64,000 nt of DNA from Thermobaculum terrenum ATCC BAA-798. Lineage in GTDB: Bacteria > Chloroflexota > Chloroflexia > Thermobaculales > Thermobaculaceae. The position numbers and the translations under genes are program-made. The notes under the pieces are model-generated. The model ran no database searches. It was given only the letters and a program-made list of their open reading frames with translations, and was not told the DNA's origin. Shown here piece after piece: positions 22,232 through 31,396 of this stretch. Every line of letters starts with the position of its first letter. Position 1 is the stretch's first letter. The stretch lies in the NCBI RefSeq assembly GCF_000025005.1, contig NC_013525.1:1142501-1206500 (forward strand), in the 5' to 3' direction.

Positions 22232-23092
22232 CTAGACGAACAGCGGCTCCATGTGCCTTCTAATGACTAATCTTTGCATTTCCTCTTCAGTTGGTGATTG
22301 TCCGGTGAATCTATCAGCTGCGTCTAATACTTTAGGCAGGAGGTTTATATCTCCTACACTGTTGAGAAAGATTCCCGGCCTGCTTAGCACCCACCACACT
22401 GCTAGGTCTATATCTTCCTGCTCGGTTAGCGGAGCATACCATGTAGCTGCTGTTCTGGGCTGATCTCCCCATGGAGCTTGGGTAATGGACTTAATAGTCT
22501 GTACTGCTACGTTTCTCTCTTTGCATATGGCTAGCAACTCTTCAAAATCGCGTGCATAATCTGTATTTTGCATTAGTGGATAGTTGTAGGGAAGTAGCAC
22601 CGAATCAAAGTCATATCTTTCTAGAGATCTTATGTGCATTCGGGCTACTGTAAGACCATGCCCGGTTACACCTATAAACCTTACAAGTCCTTCTTCTTTT
22701 GCTCTAATAGCTGCCTCCAGCGCGCCTCCTGGACCCATGGCTACATTCCATTCCTCTGGGTCCACTAGGTTATGGAGCTGAATAAGATCCACTTGATTTA
22801 CTCTAAGCCTTTCAAGCGATCGATGTATCTGGTCGTATGCTTCCTGAAAAGTGCGCTTTTCGGTTTTAGTGGCTAAGAAGAATTGATTTCTATGTTTTTC
22901 CATCCATGGTCCTAAAAGTTTCTCGGATTCACCATAGCTCGCAGCCGTATCTATATGATTTACCCCATACTCTATGATTGTTTCCATTGTTCTATCTGCT
23001 TCTTCTTGCGTGACGTTGCTAAGGGCTGCAGCTCCAAAGATAACTCGACTGCTTGGGTGACCTGTTCTACCAAATGTCTGCTTGCCTATCAT
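22232..23092 (-). CDS. Aldo/keto reductase family oxidoreductase
   Basis: This 286-residue TIM-barrel NAD(P)H reductase has the catalytic tetrad in place: D in [10 protein letters not shown] in [11 protein letters not shown] in LATKTEKR and H in DLIQLHNL. The C-terminal coenzyme phosphate-binding region is shorter than in typical 320-residue members, so the cofactor preference is unclear. GGAGGAGG-like sequence precedes the ATG. The substrate is unknown. It is the last gene on the minus strand before a bidirectional terminator; the upstream TspO gene is 76 bases away on the same strand. Confidence 0.9.
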   Translation of the reverse strand: MIGKQTFGRTGHPSSRVIFGAAALSNVTQEEADRTMETIIEYGVNHIDTAASYGESEKLLGPWMEKHRNQFFLATKTEKRTFQEAYDQIHRSLERLRVNQVDLIQLHNLVDPEEWNVAMGPGGALEAAIRAKEEGLVRFIGVTGHGLTVARMHIRSLERYDFDSVLLPYNYPLMQNTDYARDFEELLAICKERNVAVQTIKSITQAPWGDQPRTAATWYAPLTEQEDIDLAVWWVLSRPGIFLNSVGDINLLPKVLDAADRFTGQSPTEEEMQRLVIRRHMEPLFV

Positions 23093-23168
23093 AGATTTCC
23101 TCCTCCCATCAGCTCTGGATACGCTAATAATACACCCATAGAACGATATTTGTCAGACAGTTTCTAAT

Positions 23169-23684
23169 TTAGCTGTTCAACCTCCATATAGAGAAGTTGA
23201 GCACAGTTGCAAACATGGACCAGGCTAGGTAAGGAATAAGGATAACAGCTGCGATAACTGATACCCTTGCTACGGCTCTAATCGTCATTGCTATAAACGC
23301 CACAAGCGTGACGATCTCAATGAATCCCAACCTGGGTGACCTTAGTCCAAAGAAAATGTAAGACCAGAGAAGATTTAGCGCTAACTGTATAAAGAACAGT
23401 TTGGTTGCTGTTCTTTTCAACGGGTTATCTTCTTTAAGGCTGACAATATATAAAGCTATACCCATTAGCATATAAAGGATTGTCCACACAGGTCCAAATA
23501 ACCAGTTAGGTGGAGTAAAGCTCGGCTTCCTTATTTCGCTATACCAAGATGGTATGTTCTGCGCAGTTGGTATTGATCCTATTAGTCCTACTCCCTCGCA
23601 TATAGCTATGAAACCAAGCGCCTTACCGAAAGATGCTAGGTTCACTCTTTTGTCTTCGAAGTAACTCTTTGTATCCTTGACCAC
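23169..23684 (-). CDS. tspO: TspO/MBR-family membrane protein
   Basis: This 171-residue protein has five predicted membrane helices and the family signature WYSEIRKPSFTPPNWLFGPVWTILY. TspO proteins bind porphyrins and cholesterol-like ligands; bacterial members act in tetrapyrrole and stress responses. The start is GTG (23684-23682) behind AGGAG. It is divergent from a MarR regulator, and a near-perfect palindrome lies in the shared gap, so control by that MarR protein is plausible. Confidence 0.9.
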   Translation of the reverse strand: MVKDTKSYFEDKRVNLASFGKALGFIAICEGVGLIGSIPTAQNIPSWYSEIRKPSFTPPNWLFGPVWTILYMLMGIALYIVSLKEDNPLKRTATKLFFIQLALNLLWSYIFFGLRSPRLGFIEIVTLVAFIAMTIRAVARVSVIAAVILIPYLAWSMFATVLNFSIWRLNS

Positions 23685-23748
23685 GATTGTTCTCCTAGGT
23701 CTTCTTTCAATATCAATTAGAGGTTAACAGGGAATAGCATATCTTCCT

Positions 23749-23775
23749 AATTTATATCGTAATGCGATATAATTT
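23749..23775. promoter_or_regulatory. Palindromic operator candidate between tspO and marR
   Basis: Arms 23749-23759 and 23765-23775 match at 10 of 11 positions around a 5-base spacer. The right arm contains a perfect -10 box TATAAT (23768-23773) pointing into the MarR gene, and the left arm read on the minus strand contains TATAAA pointing towards tspO. A regulator bound here would block both promoters. Confidence 0.6.
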
Positions 23776-23779
23776 ATTT

Positions 23780-24211
23780 GTGCACAACAAGACTCTTACT
23801 GAGCAGCAATATCAGGCTCTGGCCAACTTAAGGTACGTTATCCGGAAGTTCCTGCATTTCAGCGAGTCAGCTGCAAGGCAAGCAGGCGTAGAGCCCCAGC
23901 AACATCAACTTATGCTAGCAATAAAAGGCTTGCCGGAGGGTGCAAAACCCACTATAGGCGAGATTGCTGAAAGGCTGCAGGTTCAGCATAACACCGCGGT
24001 TGAATTAGTAAACCGAGCTGAAGCTGCAGGTTACGTGAGGAGGATGAAGGATAGGGATGATAAGAGGCAAGTCCTAGTATGGCTCACTGACCAAGGTGAA
24101 AGAGTCCTTGATATGTTGTCTGCTATTCACATGAGTGAGTTGAAAGTTATGGGGCCACAGTTGATCCAGGCCCTTGAATCCATAGTGAAAGAAGATATGT
24201 ATTCTAAATAA
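23780..24211 (+). CDS. MarR-family transcriptional regulator
   Basis: This is a winged-helix repressor of the MarR type. The core TIGEIAERLQVQHNTAVELVNRAEAAGYVRR is the helix-turn-helix, and RDDKRQVLVWLTDQGERVL is the wing with the conserved DxR. I chose GTG at 23780, not the ATG at 23762, because that ATG sits inside the palindrome with no ribosome binding site, and TATAAT ends 6 bases before the GTG, which would make the mRNA leaderless. The ClC gene follows 21 bases downstream and is probably in the same operon. Confidence 0.88.
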   Translation: MHNKTLTEQQYQALANLRYVIRKFLHFSESAARQAGVEPQQHQLMLAIKGLPEGAKPTIGEIAERLQVQHNTAVELVNRAEAAGYVRRMKDRDDKRQVLVWLTDQGERVLDMLSAIHMSELKVMGPQLIQALESIVKEDMYSK

Positions 24212-24232
24212 CTTATTGGGGAGGAAGATAAC

Positions 24233-26053
24233 TTGAGCATTCTTGTAGAAAGGGGGCTTAGGACTCTACACCGTGAAGCTAGGGATGCACGACCCAGACT
24301 TGGTGACTTCTCGGCTTCTCCTAGGTTGATTTATATTTCTGCTTTGGCGATCATAGTAGGGATTGTAGGGGCTTTCTTAGCCTTAATACTTCTCTATCTA
24401 ATACATTTCTTTACTAGCTTATTCTTTTTCCAGCGTATATCTTTTCAGGATGTATCACCATCTCGTAACCATTTAGGATTGGCTGTACTTTTTGTCCCCG
24501 TAATAGGAGGAATTATCGTAGGCCTCATGGCCAGATATGGATCTGAGAAGATACGTGGTCATGGCATCCCTGAGGCTATCGAGGCCATATTGATCAATGG
24601 TAGTAAGGTAGAACCTAGACTTGCGATACTTAAGCCAGTCTCATCCGCTATTACCATAGGATCTGGTGGGCCATTCGGTGCAGAGGGCCCAATTATCATG
24701 ACAGGTGGGGCATTTGGATCTCTTATTGCTCAATTGCTTAGACTGAGCAGTTCTGAAAGAAAGACACTTTTGGTAGCAGGAGCAGCTGCGGGAATGGCTG
24801 CTGTGTTTGGTGCGCCTCTTGCAGCTATAGCATTAGCAGTTGAGGTGCTACTGTTTGAATGGAGGCCAAGAAGTCTAATACCTGTTGCTATATCGAGCGC
24901 GATCGCAGGCGCTCTAAGGTACTATCTCCTAGGGACACCTCCCATATTTCCTACTCCAACTCACACATTTTACCCTACGCTTATGGTTCTGGTTGACTGT
25001 TTCATAACTGGTTTGGTTGCTGGCCTGCTTTCACTGATCCTCACCTGGATGGTCTACACAGTTGAAGATATATTTCGCAAATTACCGGTTCACTGGATGT
25101 GGTGGCCTGCTATTGGCGGTGTATTTGTTGGCATAGGTGGTTTGATTTATCCAAGAGCTCTGGGTGTTGGCTATGATGTCATAGCTGATATGCTTAGAGG
25201 GCAGAATACTTGGCAGCTAATACTAGGTATATTGTTAGTCAAATCTGCCATATGGGCTATAGCACTAGGCTCGGGGACATCTGGAGGTGTGTTAGCTCCT
25301 ATCCTCATGATAGGAGGATCAATAGGAATCATTGAATCACATATATTCCCATCGATGGGAGAGGGATTCTGGCCTATGCTCAGCATGTCTGCAGTATTGG
25401 GCGGAGCCATGAGAGCTCCTCTTACAGCCATAATATTTGCTCTCGAGCTTACACACGATATCCATTCCGTAATACCTTTGATACTGGTCGTGATAGTGTC
25501 TTACGGATTCACCGTACTTACTATGAGAAGATCCATTCTTACTGAAAAACTAGATCGTAGAGGCTATCATCTTACGTATGAATACTCTCCAGACCCTCTT
25601 GAGTTGCATTTTGCCTCTGAGGCTATGGATACCAACGCTAGGCTCATTCCAAAGGATATGACCGTGGGCGAATTTGTGGACCGGTTGGGGAAGGATATAC
25701 CACTTCACCAGAGGTTGTACTCTATAGTCGGAGATAACAACATACTGTTAGGCATAGTGACCCAAAGCTTGATCAAAGGCGTTCCCCCGTCTACGAAAAT
25801 AATTGACGTAGCTGAAAAGCACCCAATAGTTGCTTATCCCTACGAGACCATGAGGTCTATAGCCTATAGGATGGCTGAACATGGTATTACAAGGATGCCT
25901 GTGGTAGAACCTGATTCTGAGAGAGTATTAGGCGTTATAACCCTCGGCTCGCTGCTACAGGCTAGAAAGCGAAGGTTATTAGAAGAAAGAGTTAGGGAGA
26001 GAGTTATTAAGATCAAGTGGAATCGTGAACCTATAAGGGTTCGTACTAACTAG
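24233..26053 (+). CDS. ClC-family chloride channel/transporter with CBS domains
   Basis: This 606-residue protein has the 18-helix ClC fold to about residue 440 and a pair of CBS domains (about 460-590). Selectivity motifs are GSGGPFGAEGPI, which keeps the gating glutamate in AEGP, and GSGTSGGVLAP. The gating glutamate suggests H+/Cl- exchange is possible; transporter versus channel cannot be settled by eye. CBS pairs usually bind adenine nucleotides. The start is TTG after GGGGAGG. It probably belongs to the MarR operon. Confidence 0.93.
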   Translation: MSILVERGLRTLHREARDARPRLGDFSASPRLIYISALAIIVGIVGAFLALILLYLIHFFTSLFFFQRISFQDVSPSRNHLGLAVLFVPVIGGIIVGLMARYGSEKIRGHGIPEAIEAILINGSKVEPRLAILKPVSSAITIGSGGPFGAEGPIIMTGGAFGSLIAQLLRLSSSERKTLLVAGAAAGMAAVFGAPLAAIALAVEVLLFEWRPRSLIPVAISSAIAGALRYYLLGTPPIFPTPTHTFYPTLMVLVDCFITGLVAGLLSLILTWMVYTVEDIFRKLPVHWMWWPAIGGVFVGIGGLIYPRALGVGYDVIADMLRGQNTWQLILGILLVKSAIWAIALGSGTSGGVLAPILMIGGSIGIIESHIFPSMGEGFWPMLSMSAVLGGAMRAPLTAIIFALELTHDIHSVIPLILVVIVSYGFTVLTMRRSILTEKLDRRGYHLTYEYSPDPLELHFASEAMDTNARLIPKDMTVGEFVDRLGKDIPLHQRLYSIVGDNNILLGIVTQSLIKGVPPSTKIIDVAEKHPIVAYPYETMRSIAYRMAEHGITRMPVVEPDSERVLGVITLGSLLQARKRRLLEERVRERVIKIKWNREPIRVRTN

Positions 26054-26068
26054 CATGCTTCCAGATAC

Positions 26069-26761
26069 TCAGTTGTCACTGGTTATTAGGAAAGGATTGA
26101 AGTTCGTGCCTATGTCGAAGTAGTCTTCACGCTCTAGTTTCTTCAGTGTGTTAACCACTATATAGGTGACTGGGGTAGCAAGAACTTCAACCCCAACTTT
26201 GAAAATATAATTGGATATGAATACGGTCAGTATGAGGCTAGAAGGCAGAAATCCGTAGAACGCTATGAGCAGAAAAGTAGAGGTATCAAAGGCCTCTCCG
26301 ACCAGTGTTGACCCAATTGTTCTAGTCCACAGGAGTCGTCCCCTTGTGAAGATTTTCATCTTAGCGAGAACAAAGCTATTTGAAAACTCGCCTATCCAGT
26401 AAGCCACTAAGCTGGCGAGCACTATCCTTGGAGTCTGCCCCAGAATAGCATGAAAGGACTCCTGTAACTTCCAATCAGGGGCAGGGGGGAGTACGTCGAC
26501 TATAGCAAAGACGCAGGCTGCTAGAGCTACAAGAAAGAATCCCGTCCAGATAACCCTTCTGGATCTAGAATAACCGTATACCTCGGTTAGCACGTCGCCA
26601 AATATATAAGCTAGAGGGAATAGTATGGTGCCCCCATCGAATGTAAACGGGCCTAGAACTAGAATCTTGGTGGATGCCACATTAGATATTAGGAGTACTG
26701 CTACAAAGGCAGCAGTTATGAAATCTAAGTATCTATAACAGCGTCTTCTCTCCGTTCTCAA
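26069..26761 (-). CDS. YhhQ-type queuosine precursor transporter
   Basis: This is a VUT-family vitamin/precursor transporter, related to E. coli YhhQ, which imports preQ0/preQ1 for queuosine tRNA modification. Six membrane helices are predicted. The signature region is FPLAYIFGDVLTEVYGYSRSRR. The open frame begins at GTG 26800, but that codon lies in a 17-base palindrome and lacks a ribosome binding site. TTG at 26761 has GGAG six bases upstream and still precedes the first helix, so I prefer it (230 residues). It is convergent with the ClC gene. Confidence 0.85.
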   Translation of the reverse strand: MRTERRRCYRYLDFITAAFVAVLLISNVASTKILVLGPFTFDGGTILFPLAYIFGDVLTEVYGYSRSRRVIWTGFFLVALAACVFAIVDVLPPAPDWKLQESFHAILGQTPRIVLASLVAYWIGEFSNSFVLAKMKIFTRGRLLWTRTIGSTLVGEAFDTSTFLLIAFYGFLPSSLILTVFISNYIFKVGVEVLATPVTYIVVNTLKKLEREDYFDIGTNFNPFLITSDN

Positions 26762-26785
26762 GACTTTCTCCAATACCCCTCTGTA

Positions 26786-26802
26786 TTGTGCATTATGCAC
26801 AA
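26786..26802. promoter_or_regulatory. Perfect 17-base palindrome upstream of the YhhQ-type gene
   Basis: TTGTGCAT-T-ATGCACAA is a perfect inverted repeat with 8-base arms. It lies 25 bases before the preferred TTG start, the usual place for a repressor site. The cognate regulator is unknown. Confidence 0.45.
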
Positions 26803-26930
26803 ATGACGGTGTGTTTTTGTTCTGAATGCCGCTCTAATTTTATCAGGTAGAAATTATATTTATGCTGTAGAAACCAACACGAGATTCGAGATTTACAACA
26901 ATAATAAATGCAATCAAAGGGGAAAATAGA

Positions 26931-27134
26931 ATGGAATATAGAAAGGTGTACTATTCTAACAGATCCTTGATGTTGAGAGGTGTTCGCAGGATGCTCAGCG
27001 AAAACTGGTTTGTGCAATCTATTGTGGCCTTGGCTTCTGGCACATACAGGGTTGAGTATTATAAGCAAAGTGACGCTAGGGATTACTCCTCGCTTCTGAA
27101 GAATAAACCCGCTGAGCTTGAAATAGCATCATGA
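26931..27134 (+). CDS. Small hypothetical protein
   Basis: I do not recognise this 67-residue basic protein. AAGGGG lies about 7 bases before the ATG, and its stop codon falls inside a perfect 24-base palindrome that can terminate it, which supports it being expressed. The composition (many Tyr, Ser, Arg) shows no membrane helix or metal motif. It could also be a chance frame. Confidence 0.4.
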   Translation: MEYRKVYYSNRSLMLRGVRRMLSENWFVQSIVALASGTYRVEYYKQSDARDYSSLLKNKPAELEIAS

Positions 27135-27143
27135 TGCTATTTC
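27120..27143. terminator. Perfect 24-base palindrome between convergent genes
   Basis: GAAATAGCATCA and its exact complement meet without a loop at 27131/27132. It spans the last codons of both the 67-residue gene and the universal stress protein gene. Such a structure can act as a bidirectional terminator, though the lack of a loop weakens it and no U tract is clear. Confidence 0.5.
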
Positions 27144-27583
27144 CTGATCAATAATACGGAGCAGGGAGCGTGATCTAGAACAAACCTTGCGGTTTTACCA
27201 ATGGATTTCGGACCTGAGGCATTCTTCTTGGCGAAAAGGATCACTAACTCTGCTCCTTCTTTTTGGATAGCTCGCATGATCTCCTCATTGGCTCTTCCCT
27301 TTAGGATAATTCCAGTAGCCAATATGTTAACGTACCTGCGTATGGTATCTATAGCTCGGTTCACGGCTTGTTGTGCATATGCCTCTTGGGTTTTCTGGAC
27401 TTCTTCCAGCCTGTATTTTGAGATGTGATGATGCCCTAATTCTAGCATTTCGAATGTTTTCTCCGGAGATGGATCCTGCACATGCAGTACTATGAGCTCT
27501 TCTATGGACTTCGGTAGGCTTCTTAGCATTTCAATAATTTGTTCTTCCTCTTCTTGTCCTGTTATAGGAACTAGAGCTTTCAT
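27137..27583 (-). CDS. Universal stress protein (UspA) family
   Basis: This 148-residue protein has the USP alpha/beta fold, starting with KALVPITGQ and ending with GKTARFVLDHAPCSVLLIRK, the typical final helix and strand. The phosphate-binding glycine pattern is imperfect (GPKSIGKTARF), so ATP binding is uncertain. It overlaps the end of the upstream permease gene by 4 bases, so the two are coupled; a soluble USP paired with a transporter often acts as a regulator of it. Confidence 0.85.
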   Translation of the reverse strand: MKALVPITGQEEEEQIIEMLRSLPKSIEELIVLHVQDPSPEKTFEMLELGHHHISKYRLEEVQKTQEAYAQQAVNRAIDTIRRYVNILATGIILKGRANEEIMRAIQKEGAELVILFAKKNASGPKSIGKTARFVLDHAPCSVLLIRK

Positions 27584-28860
27584 ATTCCCGTCCAGAGATG
27601 AAATCTAATAGTTATCCACAAACCAAGAATGGCTGCGGCCAGCAAGAAGGGAATTGTGACTACTCCTAGTTTTGCATACTCTACTGCCGAGATCTCAACT
27701 CCCTCTTTCCTCAGGAAGAATAGCCATAGGAAATTTGCTAACGATCCAAAATGGGTAAGGTTGGGGCCTAGATCGCAGCCCAAAATCGTTGCTAGAGAGA
27801 GTATCTGCTTGGTTGCTACCGATAGTGGCTGATCGTTAATAGCTCTAGTCATAATCAACGCCATGGGAAGGTTGTTGAACAGATTTGTGCCTATCATGGA
27901 GCTCAATGTGGTAACTGTGATCTGTCTAATCAGACTTGTACCCGCAGCTCTTATAATAAACCTACCTATATAGTCTGTTATACCTATGCCTCTGAGCATT
28001 TCTACTACTATGACCAGACCAGTTATAAAAGGGAATATGGACCAGCTTATATCTTCTCTGAGCCTCTTTATTGATAACTTGTGATGTTTGGCAAGATTGA
28101 CTGCTAGTATCGCTGCTCCTATGACTGAAACTATTCCTAGGGGCCATCCTATGTATGATGCACATATATAAGTAATTGCTATAAGCATAAGAATAGTGAT
28201 AGTAATGTATGCCGAGGATGAGGCTCTAGTTTTAGGAGGTACTGAGTATCTAGTCTTTAGCTCTCTTCTAAAGAGGACGGTAAATAAAATTATGTTTACC
28301 ACTATAACAAGTAAAGAAGGTAGCCACATGGCGCTAACGTAGTGGGGTAAATCTATCCCTGTTTGCTCCGATATTATCAGGTTGATTGGATTGCTTACTG
28401 GGAGTCCGATAGAAGCGGTGTCCGCTATAAAAGTTGTTGCGAACATAAACGGTAGGGGATCTAAGGACAATCTGAGAACTAGTGTATATACTATTGGGGT
28501 CAACACTACAGCAGTAGTATCATTGGCAAGCAATGTTGAGATAGCTGCTCCTGTAATGCAGATCAGTATGAATAGCCTTAGAGTACTACCCTTGCTAATA
28601 CTAGATGCTAATTGAGCCAAAAAATCGATAGCTCCAGACTGGTCTGCCAGGGCAGCAATAGCCATCATACCCAGAAAGAAAAGGAATACGTTCCAAGATT
28701 CAACAACAGAGTTTAGCGCCTTTGCAGGAGAGATTAATCCTAGAATTATCGCCAGTACAGCTCCAATAAGTGCCGACAATCCTTCACTTATACCTTTGGG
28801 CCTTGTAAATACCAGCCCTACAGTTACTAATAAAATTGCTAGCGCAAGTACCTGTTGCAT
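27580..28860 (-). CDS. ArsB/NhaD-type ion transporter permease
   Basis: This 426-residue protein has about eleven membrane helices and the pattern of the ion-transporter superfamily (ANDTTAVVLTPIVYTLVLRL, then GTNLFNNLPMALIMTRAI), which covers arsenite efflux ArsB, Na+/H+ NhaD and SLC13 carriers. No ArsR, ArsA or ArsC gene is near, so arsenite as substrate is not supported by context. TATAAT lies exactly six bases before the ATG and no ribosome binding site is visible, so the mRNA may be leaderless. Confidence 0.85.
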   Translation of the reverse strand: MQQVLALAILLVTVGLVFTRPKGISEGLSALIGAVLAIILGLISPAKALNSVVESWNVFLFFLGMMAIAALADQSGAIDFLAQLASSISKGSTLRLFILICITGAAISTLLANDTTAVVLTPIVYTLVLRLSLDPLPFMFATTFIADTASIGLPVSNPINLIISEQTGIDLPHYVSAMWLPSLLVIVVNIILFTVLFRRELKTRYSVPPKTRASSSAYITITILMLIAITYICASYIGWPLGIVSVIGAAILAVNLAKHHKLSIKRLREDISWSIFPFITGLVIVVEMLRGIGITDYIGRFIIRAAGTSLIRQITVTTLSSMIGTNLFNNLPMALIMTRAINDQPLSVATKQILSLATILGCDLGPNLTHFGSLANFLWLFFLRKEGVEISAVEYAKLGVVTIPFLLAAAILGLWITIRFHLWTGI

Positions 28861-28866
28861 AGAGAC

Positions 28867-28872
28867 ATTATA
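28867..28872 (-). promoter_or_regulatory. -10 box giving a possibly leaderless mRNA
   Basis: TATAAT on the minus strand is separated by 6 bases from the ATG at 28860. The transcription start would fall on or next to the A of the ATG. The -35 region is weak. Confidence 0.4.
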
Positions 28873-28963
28873 TTGCTACTATTGGCGACAAATCGCGCTT
28901 GATCTCTAAATAGTTCTCAGTTTATCTTGAAAATATATCTTCTCAAAAGTAGGAGGGTTTGTA

Positions 28964-31351
28964 GTGAGCTCTGAGACCTTCAAATATAAAGACGGTTCAC
29001 TCCCAATCGATCAGAGAATAGATGATCTTTTATCCAGGATGAGCATCGATGAAAAGATTGCTCAGCTAGGCTGCATCTGGAGTACTGACTTAATACGAGA
29101 AGGGCGATTTGATCCTGATTATGCGATTAGTCAAATTCCAAATGGTATTGGACAAATTACACGCATCGGCGCAGCTACCGGTCTTCGTCCTAATGAAAGT
29201 GCAAATCTTATGAATTCTATTCAGAAGGTTGTGATTGAGAGGACGAGATTAGGCATACCAGTCTTTATTCATGAGGAGTCCGTCGGAGGCTTTTGTCATA
29301 GAGATGCCACTGTCTTTCCCCAGGCTTTAGGGCTGGCTTGTTCTTGGAACCCCGAGCTAATAGAAAAAGTTGCTCAGGTGATTAGAGAGCAAATGTTGGC
29401 TGTGGGAGCCAGGCTAGCACTAGCTCCGGTGCTTGATGTGGCTAGAGATCCTCGTTGGGGAAGGGTCGAGGAAACTTATGGTGAAGATCCTGTTCTGGTG
29501 GGGACACTGGGCACAGCCTATATAAAGGGTCTGCAAGGGGATGATCTTGCTCAAGGGGTTGCAGCCACAGGTAAGCACTTCCTGGCTTATTCTTTCTCGC
29601 TAGGAGGAAGAAATTGGGGACCTGTTCATGTAGGTCCACGCGAACTTAGAGAGGTTTATGCCGAACCATTCGCAGCAGCGATAAGGGATGCTGGTTTATC
29701 AGTAATTATGAATTCGTACGCTTCTGTTGATGGTTTACCCTGTGCCGGAAGTAAGTCTATCCTTACCGACCTTTTGCGCAAGGAGTTAGGGTTTAGAGGG
29801 TCCGTAGTCGCTGACTACTTCTCCGTTGAGATGTTGCGATCTTTTCACAAGGTTGCTGCTGATAAGTCAGAAGCCGCCTGCATAGCTCTAAATGCCGGAT
29901 TGGACATGGAGCTGCCTGCTTTGGATTGCTTCGGCGAACCCCTAAAGAAGGCTATCGAAGATGGAAGCATCAAAATTGAGTTGATAGATGCTGCAGTTAG
30001 AAGAGTGCTTGAGCTTAAGTTCCGATTAGGCTTGTTCGAGAATCCATATGTTGATGCAGGGGTTGCTAGCTCGAAGTTCCAGACACCAGAGCAGAGACAA
30101 CTGGCTTATCAGGCTGCAGCAGAGTCGGTAGTGTTACTAAAGAACGATGGTGTGTTGCCGATATCGAAGGATGATGTGAAGTCAATAGCAGTCATAGGTC
30201 CCGCAGCAGACGATAAGAGGCTCCTACAAGGGGATTACCACTATCCAGCACACCTTGAGTCTTTGTTCGAGTCTCAATCAGATACGGAGTCCTTAGGGTT
30301 GCTATCAGAAGAGCCAGCACCCACTCCTGCTGGTCAACTTAATCTAGGAAACTTTGCTCCTGGTCCTTACTACACTCCGCACGTTACTCCACTACAGGCA
30401 ATAAGAGATAAGCACCCCGATATCGACGTAATTTATGAAAAGGGTTGCGATATTTTGGGAGATGACAGATCTGGGTTTGCTGCTGCAGTTAATGCTGCCA
30501 GTAACGCTGATGTTTCTATAGTTTTTGTGGGTGGCAAGAGTGGATTGAAGAGACCAGCTACTTCCGGAGAGGCAAATGACGCAACATCCTTATCTTTGAC
30601 AGGCGTGCAAGCCGATTTGGTCAGAGCTATAGCTGAAGCTGCTAGGAAGCTGGTCGTAGTCGTAATAAGTGGTAGAGTTCATACGCTGGAAGACCTGGTT
30701 GATTCAACTAATGCCTTAATCTTCTGCGTGCCTCCTGGGGAGGAGGGGGGCAATGCTATAGTTGATGTGCTGTTTGGGAGTGTTTGCCCGAGCGGGAAAC
30801 TTCCTGTTAGCTTCCCTCGTAGGGTGGGCCAAGTACCTGATTACTTTGGTCAAAGGAATGGTGGGGACAAGGCGATGTTCTTTGGAGATTACATAGACTC
30901 CACTGTAGATCCTCTGTTCCCATTTGGCTATGGCTTGTCCTATACACGCTTTGAGTACAGCCAGCCAAATATCGAAGTTGGTGACACCACCAAGCCCACA
31001 GCCATCTCCTTTGAAATTAGGAATGTAGGGGAATATACGGGGAGTGAGGTTGTTCAGCTTTACTGTCAAGATGTTGTAGCTTCTGTTTCCCGTCCGACAA
31101 ACATGTTACTAGGATTCACAAAAGTGAGATTGGATCCCGGTCAATCCAAGAAGTTAACCTTTATAGTCCATCCCTCTAGATTAGCTTTTTATAACGAGGC
31201 TATGCAATTTGTTACTGAGCCTGGACAATATATCTTTCGTGTTGGATCCTCCTCGGTAGATATTAGACATGAACTTGATGTAACACTACCAGGAGAGACT
31301 ACTTACTATAACCAGAGGGATGTAGTCGCCACTACTGTTGTCGTTGAATAG
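28964..31351 (+). CDS. Glycoside hydrolase family 3 beta-glycosidase
   Basis: This 795-residue enzyme hydrolyses terminal beta-linked sugars (glucose, xylose or arabinose). The N-terminal TIM barrel ends with GFRGSVVADYFSVEM, placing the nucleophile at D284. The second alpha/beta sandwich has SVVLLKNDGVLPI and the loop around GKSGLKRP. The C-terminal fibronectin-III-like domain starts near residue 690. No signal peptide is visible, so it is probably cytoplasmic and acts on imported oligosaccharides. GTG start behind AGGAGGG. Confidence 0.95.
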   Translation: MSSETFKYKDGSLPIDQRIDDLLSRMSIDEKIAQLGCIWSTDLIREGRFDPDYAISQIPNGIGQITRIGAATGLRPNESANLMNSIQKVVIERTRLGIPVFIHEESVGGFCHRDATVFPQALGLACSWNPELIEKVAQVIREQMLAVGARLALAPVLDVARDPRWGRVEETYGEDPVLVGTLGTAYIKGLQGDDLAQGVAATGKHFLAYSFSLGGRNWGPVHVGPRELREVYAEPFAAAIRDAGLSVIMNSYASVDGLPCAGSKSILTDLLRKELGFRGSVVADYFSVEMLRSFHKVAADKSEAACIALNAGLDMELPALDCFGEPLKKAIEDGSIKIELIDAAVRRVLELKFRLGLFENPYVDAGVASSKFQTPEQRQLAYQAAAESVVLLKNDGVLPISKDDVKSIAVIGPAADDKRLLQGDYHYPAHLESLFESQSDTESLGLLSEEPAPTPAGQLNLGNFAPGPYYTPHVTPLQAIRDKHPDIDVIYEKGCDILGDDRSGFAAAVNAASNADVSIVFVGGKSGLKRPATSGEANDATSLSLTGVQADLVRAIAEAARKLVVVVISGRVHTLEDLVDSTNALIFCVPPGEEGGNAIVDVLFGSVCPSGKLPVSFPRRVGQVPDYFGQRNGGDKAMFFGDYIDSTVDPLFPFGYGLSYTRFEYSQPNIEVGDTTKPTAISFEIRNVGEYTGSEVVQLYCQDVVASVSRPTNMLLGFTKVRLDPGQSKKLTFIVHPSRLAFYNEAMQFVTEPGQYIFRVGSSSVDIRHELDVTLPGETTYYNQRDVVATTVVVE

Positions 31352-31396
31352 GTATCTGCCAGGCTCTACAGCTAGGATCTAACAAAGGAGATTTGT

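Noticed and set aside
27580-28860. Assignment of the permease as arsenite pump ArsB
   Set aside because: The superfamily fits but there is no ArsR, ArsA or ArsC nearby, so only the broad family is called.
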